Shown here: positions 34,265 through 43,411 of the stretch, piece after piece
Numbering within the stretch: position 1 is the stretch's first letter
Layout of the letters: each line of letters starts with the position of its first letter
Notes under the pieces: model-generated
What the model was told of the DNA's origin: nothing
Databases searched by the model: none
The model's input: only the letters and a program-made list of their open reading frames with translations
Source: Massilia sp. 9096
GTDB lineage: Bacteria > Pseudomonadota > Gammaproteobacteria > Burkholderiales > Burkholderiaceae_D
NCBI RefSeq assembly: GCF_000745265.1
Contig: NZ_JQNN01000001.1
Coordinates: 3,844,001-3,908,000, forward strand
Direction: 5' to 3'
DNA: 64,000 nucleotides
Made by a program: the position numbers and the translations under genes

Positions 34265-34289
34265 AAAAAAAACGGCGCCGCAGCGCCGT
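34265..34289 (-). terminator. Rho-independent terminator of tolC, abutted by the insertion sequence
   Basis: Stem ACGGCGC (34272-34278) / GCGCCGT (34283-34289) with loop CGCA, followed on the minus strand by eight T (34265-34272). The insertion sequence begins right after the last T; target duplication kept the T tract intact. Confidence 0.88.
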
Positions 34290-34309
34290 CGTTTGCAAGC
34301 CCGGATGAC

Positions 34310-35665
34310 TTACCGCTGCTGCAGCAACGCATTGATCGGCTGCAGGTCTTCTTCGCGCAGCGAACCCGCCGCGGCCTTCAGCTTGAGGCCAGCCAGGATC
34401 GTGTTGTAGCGCGCCCTGGCCAGGTCGGTGCGCGTTTGATACAGCTGGCGCTGGGCATTGAGCACGTCGATGTTGATGCGCACGCCGACTTGGTAGCCCA
34501 GCCTGTTCGATTGCAGCGCCGAATTGCTCGACACCTCGGCCGCTTCCAGCGCCTTGACCTGGGCCAGGCCCGAATTCACGCCGAGGAAGGACTGGCGCGC
34601 GTTCAGGGCGGCGTTGCGGCGGTTGGCTTCGAGGTCGTTGCGCGCCTTGTCTTCCAGCGCGATCGACTGGCGCACGCGGCTGGTCACGGCAAAGCCGCTG
34701 AAGATCGGGATGCTGGCCTGGATGCCGATGCCCTTGTTCGAGCTGGCCCCCGAGACATAGGTCTGGCCGTCGGTGCGGCTGTGCGTCGAGGACGCGACCA
34801 GGTCCAGGGTCGGATAGTGGCCGGCGCGGTTCTTCGAGATGTCGCGCTTGGCCGATTCCAGGCTCAGCTCGGCCACGCTCACGGCGTAATTCTGGTTCTC
34901 GGCGGCCGATACCCACTGGTCGACGTTGCCCGGCTGCGGCGCGGCCAGCGTCACGCCCTGGCGCAGCGTGGCGAGGGCCGCCGGCGGCGCGCCGATGATC
35001 GCTTGCAGCGCCGTCTTCTTGTTTTCCAGGTCGTTGACGGCGGCAATTTCCTGCGACACCACCAGGTCATAGGCGGCCTGAGCTTCATGGGTGTCGGTGA
35101 TGGTCTGGGTGCCGACCTCGAAGTTGCGCTTGGCCGAGGCCAGCTGCTCGGTCGTCGCTTCCTTCTGGGCGCGGGTCGAGTCCAGCGTGTCCTGGGCGGC
35201 CAGCACGTCGAAATAGGCCTGGGCCACGCGCGTGATCAGGTCTTGCTGCGCCTGGGCGAACTGGGCTTCGGCGATCGATTGCTGCAGCTTGCTCTGCTGG
35301 TAGGTTTCCCAGCGGTCCCAGCGGAACAGCGGCTGCTGCAGCGAGACCGTGTATTGGTGGCTGTTGGCGGTACCGCCGTAGCTCGGAATGGTCTGGGACG
35401 GATTGTTCGGATCGATGATCGAACCGGAATTCCAGGATGCCTGCGAGCTGTTGCTGCGCTGGTAGGCCCCGGTGACACCGATGGTCGGCAGCAGCCCCGC
35501 CCGGCCCTGGGCGATACTTTCCTGGCCCGCCGTCAAGGACGCGCGCGCGCTGGCGTAGGTGGCGTCGTTCGCCAATGCCTGCTGGTACACCTGGATCAGA
35601 TCGGCCGCATGGGCCTGCAGCGAAAAGGTGCTGGCCAACAGTACGGCGATGAGGGGCTTCTGCAT
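34310..35665 (-). CDS. tolC: TolC family outer-membrane efflux protein
   Basis: 451 residues. Trimeric outer-membrane channel for type I secretion and RND or ABC efflux. Signal peptide MQKPLIAVLLASTFSLQAHA, then ADLIQVYQQALANDATYASA, two OEP repeat halves with long coiled coils, and the C-terminal NAQRQLYQTRTDLARARYN. Start at 35665 has GGAGAG just upstream. Operon: pcm-like, rhodanese and tolC run in order, a grouping common in Burkholderiales. Confidence 0.93.
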   Translation of the reverse strand: MQKPLIAVLLASTFSLQAHAADLIQVYQQALANDATYASARASLTAGQESIAQGRAGLLPTIGVTGAYQRSNSSQASWNSGSIIDPNNPSQTIPSYGGTANSHQYTVSLQQPLFRWDRWETYQQSKLQQSIAEAQFAQAQQDLITRVAQAYFDVLAAQDTLDSTRAQKEATTEQLASAKRNFEVGTQTITDTHEAQAAYDLVVSQEIAAVNDLENKKTALQAIIGAPPAALATLRQGVTLAAPQPGNVDQWVSAAENQNYAVSVAELSLESAKRDISKNRAGHYPTLDLVASSTHSRTDGQTYVSGASSNKGIGIQASIPIFSGFAVTSRVRQSIALEDKARNDLEANRRNAALNARQSFLGVNSGLAQVKALEAAEVSSNSALQSNRLGYQVGVRINIDVLNAQRQLYQTRTDLARARYNTILAGLKLKAAAGSLREEDLQPINALLQQR

Positions 35666-35721
35666 TACTCTCTCCATCGGAGTGTTCTTCTAGTTAAGGA
35701 CGCAGGCGCGAGGCTTCGGGC

Positions 35722-36045
35722 TCAGTACTTCGGCATCGAAGGATCGACCTGCACGGCCCAGGCGTGTATTCCGCCCGTTAAATTGGTGATGTTGGAAAAT
35801 CCGTTACGCTCCAGGAAGGCGGCGACTTGCATGCTGCGCGCACCGTGATGGCAGACGCAGACGATTTCCCGATCGTCGTCGATTTCAGTGACGCGGATCG
35901 GGATCAGGTTCATGGGAATCTGGGTCGAGCCTGCGATATGGCAGGTCTCGTATTCCCAGTTTTCGCGCACGTCCAGTAACAGCGGCTGTTCGCGCGACTC
36001 GTCGGCCAGGCGGGCAGCCAGTTCAGGGGCGGTGATGTGCTGCAT
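35722..36045 (-). CDS. Rhodanese-like domain protein
   Basis: 107 residues, single rhodanese domain. LLLDVRENWEYETCHIAGS and the active-site loop VCHHGARSMQ with catalytic Cys are intact. Probably a sulfurtransferase; the acceptor is unknown. It lies between the pcm-like gene (12 nt upstream) and tolC (56 nt downstream), on the same strand. Confidence 0.92.
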   Translation of the reverse strand: MQHITAPELAARLADESREQPLLLDVRENWEYETCHIAGSTQIPMNLIPIRVTEIDDDREIVCVCHHGARSMQVAAFLERNGFSNITNLTGGIHAWAVQVDPSMPKY

Positions 36046-36057
36046 GGTGGCTGCGCC

Positions 36058-36711
36058 TCAGAACGTGAAGTGCGACGGCACCGGGGCGCCGACCAGGTAC
36101 TGCATGTTGGTCTCGAACACCTTGACCGTGTTGTAGCTGTTCTCGCCGGTGCGGGTGATGATGCAGGCTTCCATCACCGGCGGCTGGCCGACGATGGCGG
36201 CGATGCGGCCGCGGACCTTGACCTGCTTGAGGATTTCGTCCGGCAGCACTTCCAGCGCGCCCGAGATCACGATTACGTCGAACGGCGCGCCCTTGGCCCA
36301 GCCTTCGGCGCCGTTGCCCAGCTCAACCGTGACGTTGCCGATGCCGGCGCGGGTCAGGTTCTTCTGCGCGAAGGTCTTGTTCTCTTCGTTGATTTCCACG
36401 CTCGTCACCTTGGCGCCGCGGTGCGCCAGCAGGGCGGCCATGTAGCCCGAACCGGTGCCGATTTCCAGCACGGTCTCATGTTTCTTCAGGCCCAGTTCCT
36501 GCAGGATGCGCGCTTCGAACTTCGGCGCGAACATGGCCTGGCCGCCTGGCAGCGGGATTTCGATGTCGGCGAACGCCAGGTTCTGGTAGGCGGCCGGCAC
36601 GAACTGTTCGCGCTTGACCACGAACAGCAGGTCGAGGATATCCTGGTCGAGCACATTCCATGGGCGAATCTGCTGTTCGATCATGTTGAAGCGGGCTTGT
36701 TCGATATTCAT
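36058..36711 (-). CDS. Protein-L-isoaspartate O-methyltransferase family protein
   Basis: 217 residues. SAM-dependent methyltransferase of the Pcm family: MIEQQIRPWNVLD at the N terminus, motif I VLEIGTGSGYMAALLA, post-I VTSVEINEENK and the motif region FDVIVISGALEVLP. True Pcm proteins repair isoaspartyl residues; this short paralogue next to tolC in many Burkholderiales may have another substrate. The start at MNIEQARFN fits the family; upstream codons to 36774 are not conserved-looking. Confidence 0.9.
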   Translation of the reverse strand: MNIEQARFNMIEQQIRPWNVLDQDILDLLFVVKREQFVPAAYQNLAFADIEIPLPGGQAMFAPKFEARILQELGLKKHETVLEIGTGSGYMAALLAHRGAKVTSVEINEENKTFAQKNLTRAGIGNVTVELGNGAEGWAKGAPFDVIVISGALEVLPDEILKQVKVRGRIAAIVGQPPVMEACIITRTGENSYNTVKVFETNMQYLVGAPVPSHFTF

Positions 36712-36882
36712 GTTAATACTCGGTGGAAAATAAATAATCCGATATTTTATCGTTGAACGGCCTCGGGAACACATCTTAACGAGACGTGACGTGAGACCAC
36801 GGGAAATTGCGACAGTCTGCAGTTTAAAGGGGATGAACCCCCGAAAATGACGTGTTGACGTGGAGAAAGGATCACGCGCGTG

Positions 36883-37542
36883 TCAGGTTGCCGCGGATTG
36901 TGCAGGCGCCGACGGCAGCAAACCGTTCAGCGCCATGTCGAGGAAGGTGTCGAGGAAGGCCATCGGCTCGAGCTCGGCGCGCGGGCACGGGCCGACCGAA
37001 TGCTTCCAGGTGATCAGCATCAGCATCGGTGCGACCAGCACTTGCGTCGTCATGTTGACGTCGACCGGGCGGAATTCGCCGCGCGCGATGCCGCGCTCGA
37101 GCATGCCGGCCATGGTGCGCGTGCCACGGGCGATGACTTCTTCCTGGTAGAAACAGGCCAGCTCGGGGAAATTGTCGGCCTCGGCCATGACCAGCTTGAT
37201 GATGCCGGAGGCCTTGGTGGCGCCCAGGCGCTGCCACCACGAGTGGATCAGGTGGCGCAGCAGGTCGGCGCTGTGGCCGTCGAACTCGGCCACCGAGGCT
37301 TCGGCGTCGCCGATCACCGGCACGATGTTGTTGCGCACAACCGCCTTGAACAGCTCTTCCTTGTTTTCGTAATACAAGTAGAGCGTGCCCTTGGAAACGC
37401 CGGCGCGGCGCGCCACGTCTTCCAGGCGTGTGGCGGCATAGCCACGCTCGACGAACAGGTCGAGCGCCGCCGACAGCAACTCCTGGGGACGCGCGTCCTT
37501 ACGTCGTTCCCAGCGCGGCTTGGTGTCTAAGGGGCATGGCAT
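36883..37542 (-). CDS. TetR/AcrR family transcriptional regulator
   Basis: 219 residues. N-terminal helix-turn-helix with the TetR pattern (ELLSAALDLFVERGYAATRL, VARRAGVSKGTLYLYYENKE), followed by a helical ligand domain with a DUF-type C-terminal half. ATG at 37542; five further codons to a TTG at 37557 are less likely. An overlapping dyad in its own promoter (37554-37572) suggests self-repression. The pcm-rhodanese-tolC operon follows 171 nt downstream on the same strand, so efflux control is a reasonable guess. Confidence 0.9.
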   Translation of the reverse strand: MPCPLDTKPRWERRKDARPQELLSAALDLFVERGYAATRLEDVARRAGVSKGTLYLYYENKEELFKAVVRNNIVPVIGDAEASVAEFDGHSADLLRHLIHSWWQRLGATKASGIIKLVMAEADNFPELACFYQEEVIARGTRTMAGMLERGIARGEFRPVDVNMTTQVLVAPMLMLITWKHSVGPCPRAELEPMAFLDTFLDMALNGLLPSAPAQSAAT

Positions 37543-37553
37543 GCTTCTGTCCG

Positions 37554-37572
37554 TCAACTGACTGTTGAGTCA
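37554..37572. promoter_or_regulatory. Overlapping dyads, likely operator of the TetR regulator
   Basis: TCAAC-TGACT-GTTGA (37554-37568) and TGACT-GTTG-AGTCA (37559-37572), both perfect. They lie 12-30 nt upstream of the tetR ATG, between it and the divergent YkgJ-like gene. Confidence 0.55.
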
Positions 37573-37647
37573 GCGAATATAGACCTGCATATAAGGGCAG
37601 TCAAGGACGGCCCATCGGGTACCGGCCGATAGTATACTAGTTGGTCC

Positions 37648-37920
37648 ATGACCGTTCCCCAACAACCCATCCAGTGCCGGCCCGGCTGTGGCGCCTGCTG
37701 CATTGCCCCGTCCATCAGCTCGCCGATTCCTGGCATGCCCAACGGCAAGCCTGCAGGCGTACGCTGCGTGCAGCTCGACGAGCGCGACGGCTGCAAGATC
37801 TTCGGCCGTCCGGAGCGCCCGGCGGTGTGCGGCGGCCTGCAGCCCGCCAGCGACATGTGCGGCGAGTCGCGCGCGCATGCGATGTTTTTTCTCAGCGAAC
37901 TGGAGCGCTTGACCGCCTGA
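37648..37920 (+). CDS. YkgJ family cysteine cluster protein
   Basis: 90 residues with seven cysteines. [15 protein letters not shown] gives the CxxxCxxCC cluster near the N terminus, followed by GVRCVQL, GCKIF, VCGGL and MCGES. These likely bind a metal or Fe-S cluster. Function unknown. It faces the TetR gene, so its promoter overlaps the putative operator region; co-regulation is possible. Confidence 0.85.
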   Translation: MTVPQQPIQCRPGCGACCIAPSISSPIPGMPNGKPAGVRCVQLDERDGCKIFGRPERPAVCGGLQPASDMCGESRAHAMFFLSELERLTA

Positions 37921-38100
37921 CGCTTGCCCTGACTCTTGCCGATCGTAAAAAAGCCACTATCTATTGAGGGTACTCGACGGCAGCCCCCTGGCTCATGGTA
38001 AGCTTGCGCCCTGCCGGCGGCGAGGGTCACTTGTCGCGCGGCGTTCTTTCCCTCCCGCATCGGCTTCCCCAACCCTACCAATCACGATCCGACCAAAACA

Positions 38101-38946
38101 ATGGACATCATTCTCGCCCTGAAAGCGCTGATCATGGGCCTCGTCGAAGGCTTTACCGAATTCCTGCCGATCTCGTCCACGGGTCACTTGATCCTGGCCG
38201 GCAGCCTGCTGAAATTCACGGGCGGCGCGTTTACCGAAGACAAGGCCAAGGTGTTCGAGATCGTGATCCAGGCCGGCGCGATCCTGGCGGTAATGTGGGA
38301 ATTCCGCGCACGCATCGTTGCGGTGCTGACCGGTTTGAACGATCCGCGCCAGCAGAAATTCGCGATCAACGTGATCGTGGCCTTCCTGCCGGCCGCGGTG
38401 CTGGGCGTGCTGTTCAACAAGGCGATCAAGGCGCACCTGTTCGCGCCGCTGCCGGTGGCGCTGGCCTTCATCGTCGGCGCACTGGTGATCCTGTGGGTCG
38501 AGCGCACCCACAAGCACAGCAACGCCACCGCGCGCATCCAGAGCGTGGACGACATGACCGTCGCCGATGCCCTGAAAATCGGCTGCGCCCAGGCGTTTGC
38601 GCTGATCCCGGGCACCAGCCGTTCCGGCGCGACCATCATGGGCGCGATGCTGTTCGGGATGTCGCGCCAGGCGGCCACCGAATTCTCCTTCTTCCTGGCG
38701 ATCCCGACCCTGATCGGCGCGACCGTTTACTCGCTGTACAAGGAACGTGCGCTGCTGTCGGCGGCCGACCTGCCGCTGTTCGGCATCGGCTCGGTTGCCG
38801 CCTTCGTCTCGGCCTTCCTGTGCGTGCGCTGGCTGCTGCGCTTCATCAGCAGCCACGACTTCACCGGCTTCGCCTGGTACCGCATCCTGTTCGGCCTGGT
38901 CGTGCTGGGCACCGCCTACGCCGGCCTGGTGGTCTGGGCCGACTGA
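38101..38946 (+). CDS. uppP: Undecaprenyl-diphosphatase
   Basis: 281 residues, polytopic membrane phosphatase (BacA type) that recycles the C55 lipid carrier for cell-wall synthesis; also linked to bacitracin resistance. Motifs: [17 protein letters not shown] (Glu-rich region) and [17 protein letters not shown] with the catalytic Arg/Ser. Complete, typical length. It stands 180 nt downstream of the YkgJ-like gene and 47 nt before recQ. Confidence 0.97.
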   Translation: MDIILALKALIMGLVEGFTEFLPISSTGHLILAGSLLKFTGGAFTEDKAKVFEIVIQAGAILAVMWEFRARIVAVLTGLNDPRQQKFAINVIVAFLPAAVLGVLFNKAIKAHLFAPLPVALAFIVGALVILWVERTHKHSNATARIQSVDDMTVADALKIGCAQAFALIPGTSRSGATIMGAMLFGMSRQAATEFSFFLAIPTLIGATVYSLYKERALLSAADLPLFGIGSVAAFVSAFLCVRWLLRFISSHDFTGFAWYRILFGLVVLGTAYAGLVVWAD

Positions 38947-38993
38947 AGGGAATCATCATCGAACGCTTGGACAGCCAGATAAGCGGCAACATC

Positions 38994-40814
<1,821 letters not shown>

Positions 40815-40915
40815 CTCGCTCGCGTAACAGGCGGGCGAACGTTCTGCCCGCTGCTAGCTTCCCGCTGCCGCCTTTCACAACCACCTGCATGCATGCGCGT
40901 CGATGCGCGCGTGGC

Positions 40916-41635
40916 TTACTTTTTCTTGAAAACCAGGTCCCAGACACCGTGGCCGAGCTTCAGGCCGCGGTTCTCGAACTTGGTCAGCGGGCGGTACGAC
41001 GGCTTCTCCGCATAGGCTTCAGCCGTGTTCTGCAGGGCCGGCTCGGCGCCGAGCACGTCCAGCATCTGGACCGCGTAGTCTTCCCAGTCGGTCGCGCAGT
41101 GGATATAGCCGCCCGGCTGCAGCTTCTGGCACAGCAGCTGCACGAACGCCGGCTGGATCAGGCGGCGCTTGTTGTGGCGCGCCTTGTGCCACGGGTCGGG
41201 GAAGAAGATGTGCACGCCGGCCAGGGTGCCGTCGGCGATCATGTTGTTCAGCACTTCCACGGCATCGTGCTGGATCAGGCGCAGGTTCGCGATGCCCTGC
41301 TCGCCGATCTGCTTGAGCAGGCTGCCCACGCCCGGCGTGTGCACCTCGACGCCGACGAAGTCGACATCCGGCATGGCTTCGGCGATGTGGGCGGTGGTGT
41401 CGCCCATGCCGAAGCCGATCTCCAGCACCAGCGGGGCCTGGCGCCCGAACGGCGCGTGGAAGTCGAACGGCTCTTTGCGGTACTCGACCAGGAACCGCGG
41501 CCCGAACTCTTCCAGCGCACGCGCCTGCCCGGTCGACAGGCGGCCGGCCCGCGTGACGAAACTGCGGATACGGTGCTCGGTCGGGTCGTAGAGCATCGGC
41601 CGGCCCTGGCTATTGGTAGGCGTATCGGAAGACAT
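40916..41635 (-). CDS. trmB: tRNA (guanine-N7-)-methyltransferase
   Basis: 239 residues. SAM-dependent m7G46 methylation of tRNA. Motifs: [38 protein letters not shown] (SAM site), [20 protein letters not shown] with the conserved PDPW. An ATG at 41668 is in frame, but it lies within TATAAT (the probable -10 box), so the start must be the downstream ATG at 41635. Confidence 0.96.
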   Translation of the reverse strand: MSSDTPTNSQGRPMLYDPTEHRIRSFVTRAGRLSTGQARALEEFGPRFLVEYRKEPFDFHAPFGRQAPLVLEIGFGMGDTTAHIAEAMPDVDFVGVEVHTPGVGSLLKQIGEQGIANLRLIQHDAVEVLNNMIADGTLAGVHIFFPDPWHKARHNKRRLIQPAFVQLLCQKLQPGGYIHCATDWEDYAVQMLDVLGAEPALQNTAEAYAEKPSYRPLTKFENRGLKLGHGVWDLVFKKK

Positions 41636-41667
41636 GATCGATCTGGAGGAAGAGAAAAGGGTCGACA

Positions 41668-41673
41668 TTATAG
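41668..41673 (-). promoter_or_regulatory. -10 box for trmB
   Basis: TATAAT on the minus strand. It excludes the longer frame start for trmB. The -35 is not clear. Confidence 0.5.
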
Positions 41674-41752
41674 CCTAGCTTGGCTGTCGAAAATTCTTAC
41701 ATCGCCAGCCTGGCGCGCCAACAGATGCCTGTTCCATAAAGTAATTTCCTTA

Positions 41753-41768
41753 AGGCATGAAAATTGCT
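41753..41768 (+). promoter_or_regulatory. Sigma-54 (RpoN) promoter of the PEP-CTERM gene
   Basis: AGGCATGAAAATTGCT fits TGGCACG-N4-TTGCW with GG (41754-41755) and GC (41766-41767) exactly 10 nt apart. The start would lie near 41779, giving a leader of about 40 nt ending in AAGGAGTGAACG. Sigma-54 control by the PrsK/PrsR pair is known for PEP-CTERM genes. Confidence 0.7.
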
Positions 41769-41817
41769 CATGTAAAAGGTTGCGTTAAGTAATTTGCAAA
41801 GTCCTAAGGAGTGAACG

Positions 41818-42033
41818 ATGTTGAATATCCGTAGATGGGTGCCGGCAGCAGTCCTCGCCGCATGCGCGCTGCCCGCCTGTGCAGACCCGGTCCAGGCGGC
41901 CGCCCGGATCGGGCACGAGCAAGTGTATGTCGCCATGATCGATACGGCCGGCGACGACATGCCGGAGCCGGCCTCGCTGGCGCTGATCGGCCTGGGCGTA
42001 CTGGGCCTGATCGCCTTCCGCCGCAAGTTCTGA
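41818..42033 (+). CDS. Very small PEP-CTERM sorting-signal protein
   Basis: 71 residues. Signal peptide at residues 1-22 (RRWVPAAVLAACALPACA), a mature stretch of only about 26 residues, then the PEP-CTERM tail: PEPAS at 49-53, hydrophobic helix LALIGLGVLGLIAF and the basic end RRKF. Such proteins are cleaved and sorted by EpsH-type exosortases in polysaccharide-producing bacteria. A strong ribosome site (AAGGAG) precedes the ATG. After processing only a short acidic peptide would be left, which is unusual. Confidence 0.88.
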   Translation: MLNIRRWVPAAVLAACALPACADPVQAAARIGHEQVYVAMIDTAGDDMPEPASLALIGLGVLGLIAFRRKF

Positions 42034-42136
42034 AGCGGCCGCATGCGGCCGATCCTGAACCCGGTTACGCCGAGCTGAGCGTGCGCAGCCGCGGTTCTCG
42101 GACATAATGGACGCTTCGCAGACTGGAGAATCGTCC

Positions 42137-43285
42137 ATGCAACGCCAGAATCACCCGATCGCGACCGAAGACAACGTCGCCAGCTTCCAGCTCACCTCGT
42201 TCCACTTCGGGACGCCGGTCGACGGCAGCGCCGGCGACGCCGCTACAAAGGCCAAGAAGGTCTACCTGCAGGCCTCGCTGCACGCCGACGAGGTGCCGGC
42301 GATGCTGGTCGCGCACGCGCTCAAGCGCGAACTGGAAAAGCTGGACGCCGCGGGCCGCGTCAAGGGCGAAATCATCCTGGTCCCCGCCGCCAATCCGATC
42401 GGGCTGTCCCAGGTCATCCACGGCGCCCCCTTCGGCCGCTTCGACCTGGCCAGCGGCGTCAACTTCAACCGCAACTACAAGCACGTCGCCGAGTCGCTCA
42501 AGACCTCGCTGGCCGGCGAGCTCGGGCCCGACGCCCACGCCAACGCGGCCCTCGTGCGCGCGCACGCGCGGCGCGCGGTGGCCGAGTGGCAGCCGAAGTC
42601 GGCGACGCAGGAACTCAAGAAGCGGCTGCTGTCGATGGCCATCGACGCCGACATCATGCTCGACCTGCACTGCGATAACGAAGCGGTGCTGCACCTGTAC
42701 ACCGGCACCCCGCTGGCCGAACGCGTGCAGCCGCTGGCCGACCTGCTCGGCGCGCATGCGGTGCTGCTGGCCACCGAGTCCGGCGGCGAACCCTTCGACG
42801 AGGCCTGCAGCCGCGTGTGGTGGGAGCTGGCCGAGCACTTCGGCGACGCCACGCCGATCCCGCTCGGCTGCGTCGGCGTGACGGTCGAGCTGCGCGGCGA
42901 GAACGACGTGCGCTACGACCTGGCCGACCGCGACGCGCGCGCGATCCTGCAATACCTTGCGCGCGAAGGCGTGCTGGCGCTCGACGGCCTCGACCCGCTG
43001 CCCGCGCCGCTGTGCGCACCGACCCCGCTGGCGGGCGTGGAATCGCTGGAGGCGCCGCATTCGGGCGTGCTGGTGTTCCTCAAGACGCTGGGCGAGCAGG
43101 TCGCCGCCGGCGACGCCGTGGCCGACATCGTCAACCCGGTCAGCGGCCGGACCACGACGCTGCATGCCGGCCGCGCCGGTGTCCTGTTCGCCAGCACGGC
43201 GCACCGCCACCTGCTGCGCGGAATGCATGTGTGTAAGATCGCGGGCAGCGAGGCCCACCGCAGCGGCAGCCTGCTGTCCGCCTGA
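42137..43285 (+). CDS. Succinylglutamate desuccinylase/aspartoacylase family protein
   Basis: 382 residues, zinc carboxypeptidase-like (M14 subfamily, AstE/AspA). Zinc ligands are visible in ASLHADEVPAML (His, Glu) and IMLDLHCDN (His). Also FNRNYKH and a C-terminal beta domain (ADIVNPVSGRTTTLHAGRAG). AstE-like proteins remove acyl groups from amino acids or related compounds; the substrate is open. GGAGA supports the ATG at 42137 over that at 42107. It lies 103 nt after the PEP-CTERM gene. Confidence 0.88.
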   Translation: MQRQNHPIATEDNVASFQLTSFHFGTPVDGSAGDAATKAKKVYLQASLHADEVPAMLVAHALKRELEKLDAAGRVKGEIILVPAANPIGLSQVIHGAPFGRFDLASGVNFNRNYKHVAESLKTSLAGELGPDAHANAALVRAHARRAVAEWQPKSATQELKKRLLSMAIDADIMLDLHCDNEAVLHLYTGTPLAERVQPLADLLGAHAVLLATESGGEPFDEACSRVWWELAEHFGDATPIPLGCVGVTVELRGENDVRYDLADRDARAILQYLAREGVLALDGLDPLPAPLCAPTPLAGVESLEAPHSGVLVFLKTLGEQVAAGDAVADIVNPVSGRTTTLHAGRAGVLFASTAHRHLLRGMHVCKIAGSEAHRSGSLLSA

Positions 43286-43308
43286 TACGTCATCAAGGAG
43301 GCTGCTAC

Positions 43309-43390
43309 AACCGTAGCGAGCTGCAGCAGTGTTGGTTGAGAAGCGCAGCTGTACAAGCGTACAGCGAGCATCGCAGACCGACAATGCCAC
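43309..43390. repeat. Dispersed intergenic repeat, copy A
   Basis: AACCGTAGCGAGC.GC.GCA.TGTTGG..GAGA.GCGCAGCTG matches copy B at 14337-14379. The core is followed by the small palindrome GTACAAGCGTAC (43351-43362) and an imperfect reverse copy (AGCGAGC..GACCGACAATGCC), so the whole can fold. It lies between the AstE-like gene and the convergent GGDEF-EAL gene. Confidence 0.6.
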
Positions 43391-43411
43391 GCGCAGTAGG
43401 TCGTGGAAGCC

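Larger units (their letters stand above)
33181..34272 (+). mobile_element. Intact IS1595-family-like insertion sequence with 8-bp target duplication
   Basis: Element 33189-34264 (1076 bp). Terminal inverted repeats: GGCTGTGTTCGCGTTA (33189-33204) and its exact complement (34249-34264), 16 of 16. The flanks are AAAAAAAA at 33181-33188 and AAAAAAAA at 34265-34272, an 8-bp target duplication. One transposase gene fills it. The right copy of the A tract is the T tract of the tolC terminator. Confidence 0.92.

Noticed and set aside
40831..40851. Hairpin GCGGGC/GCCCGC after recQ
   Set aside because: Only six pairs and no T run, so not listed as a terminator.
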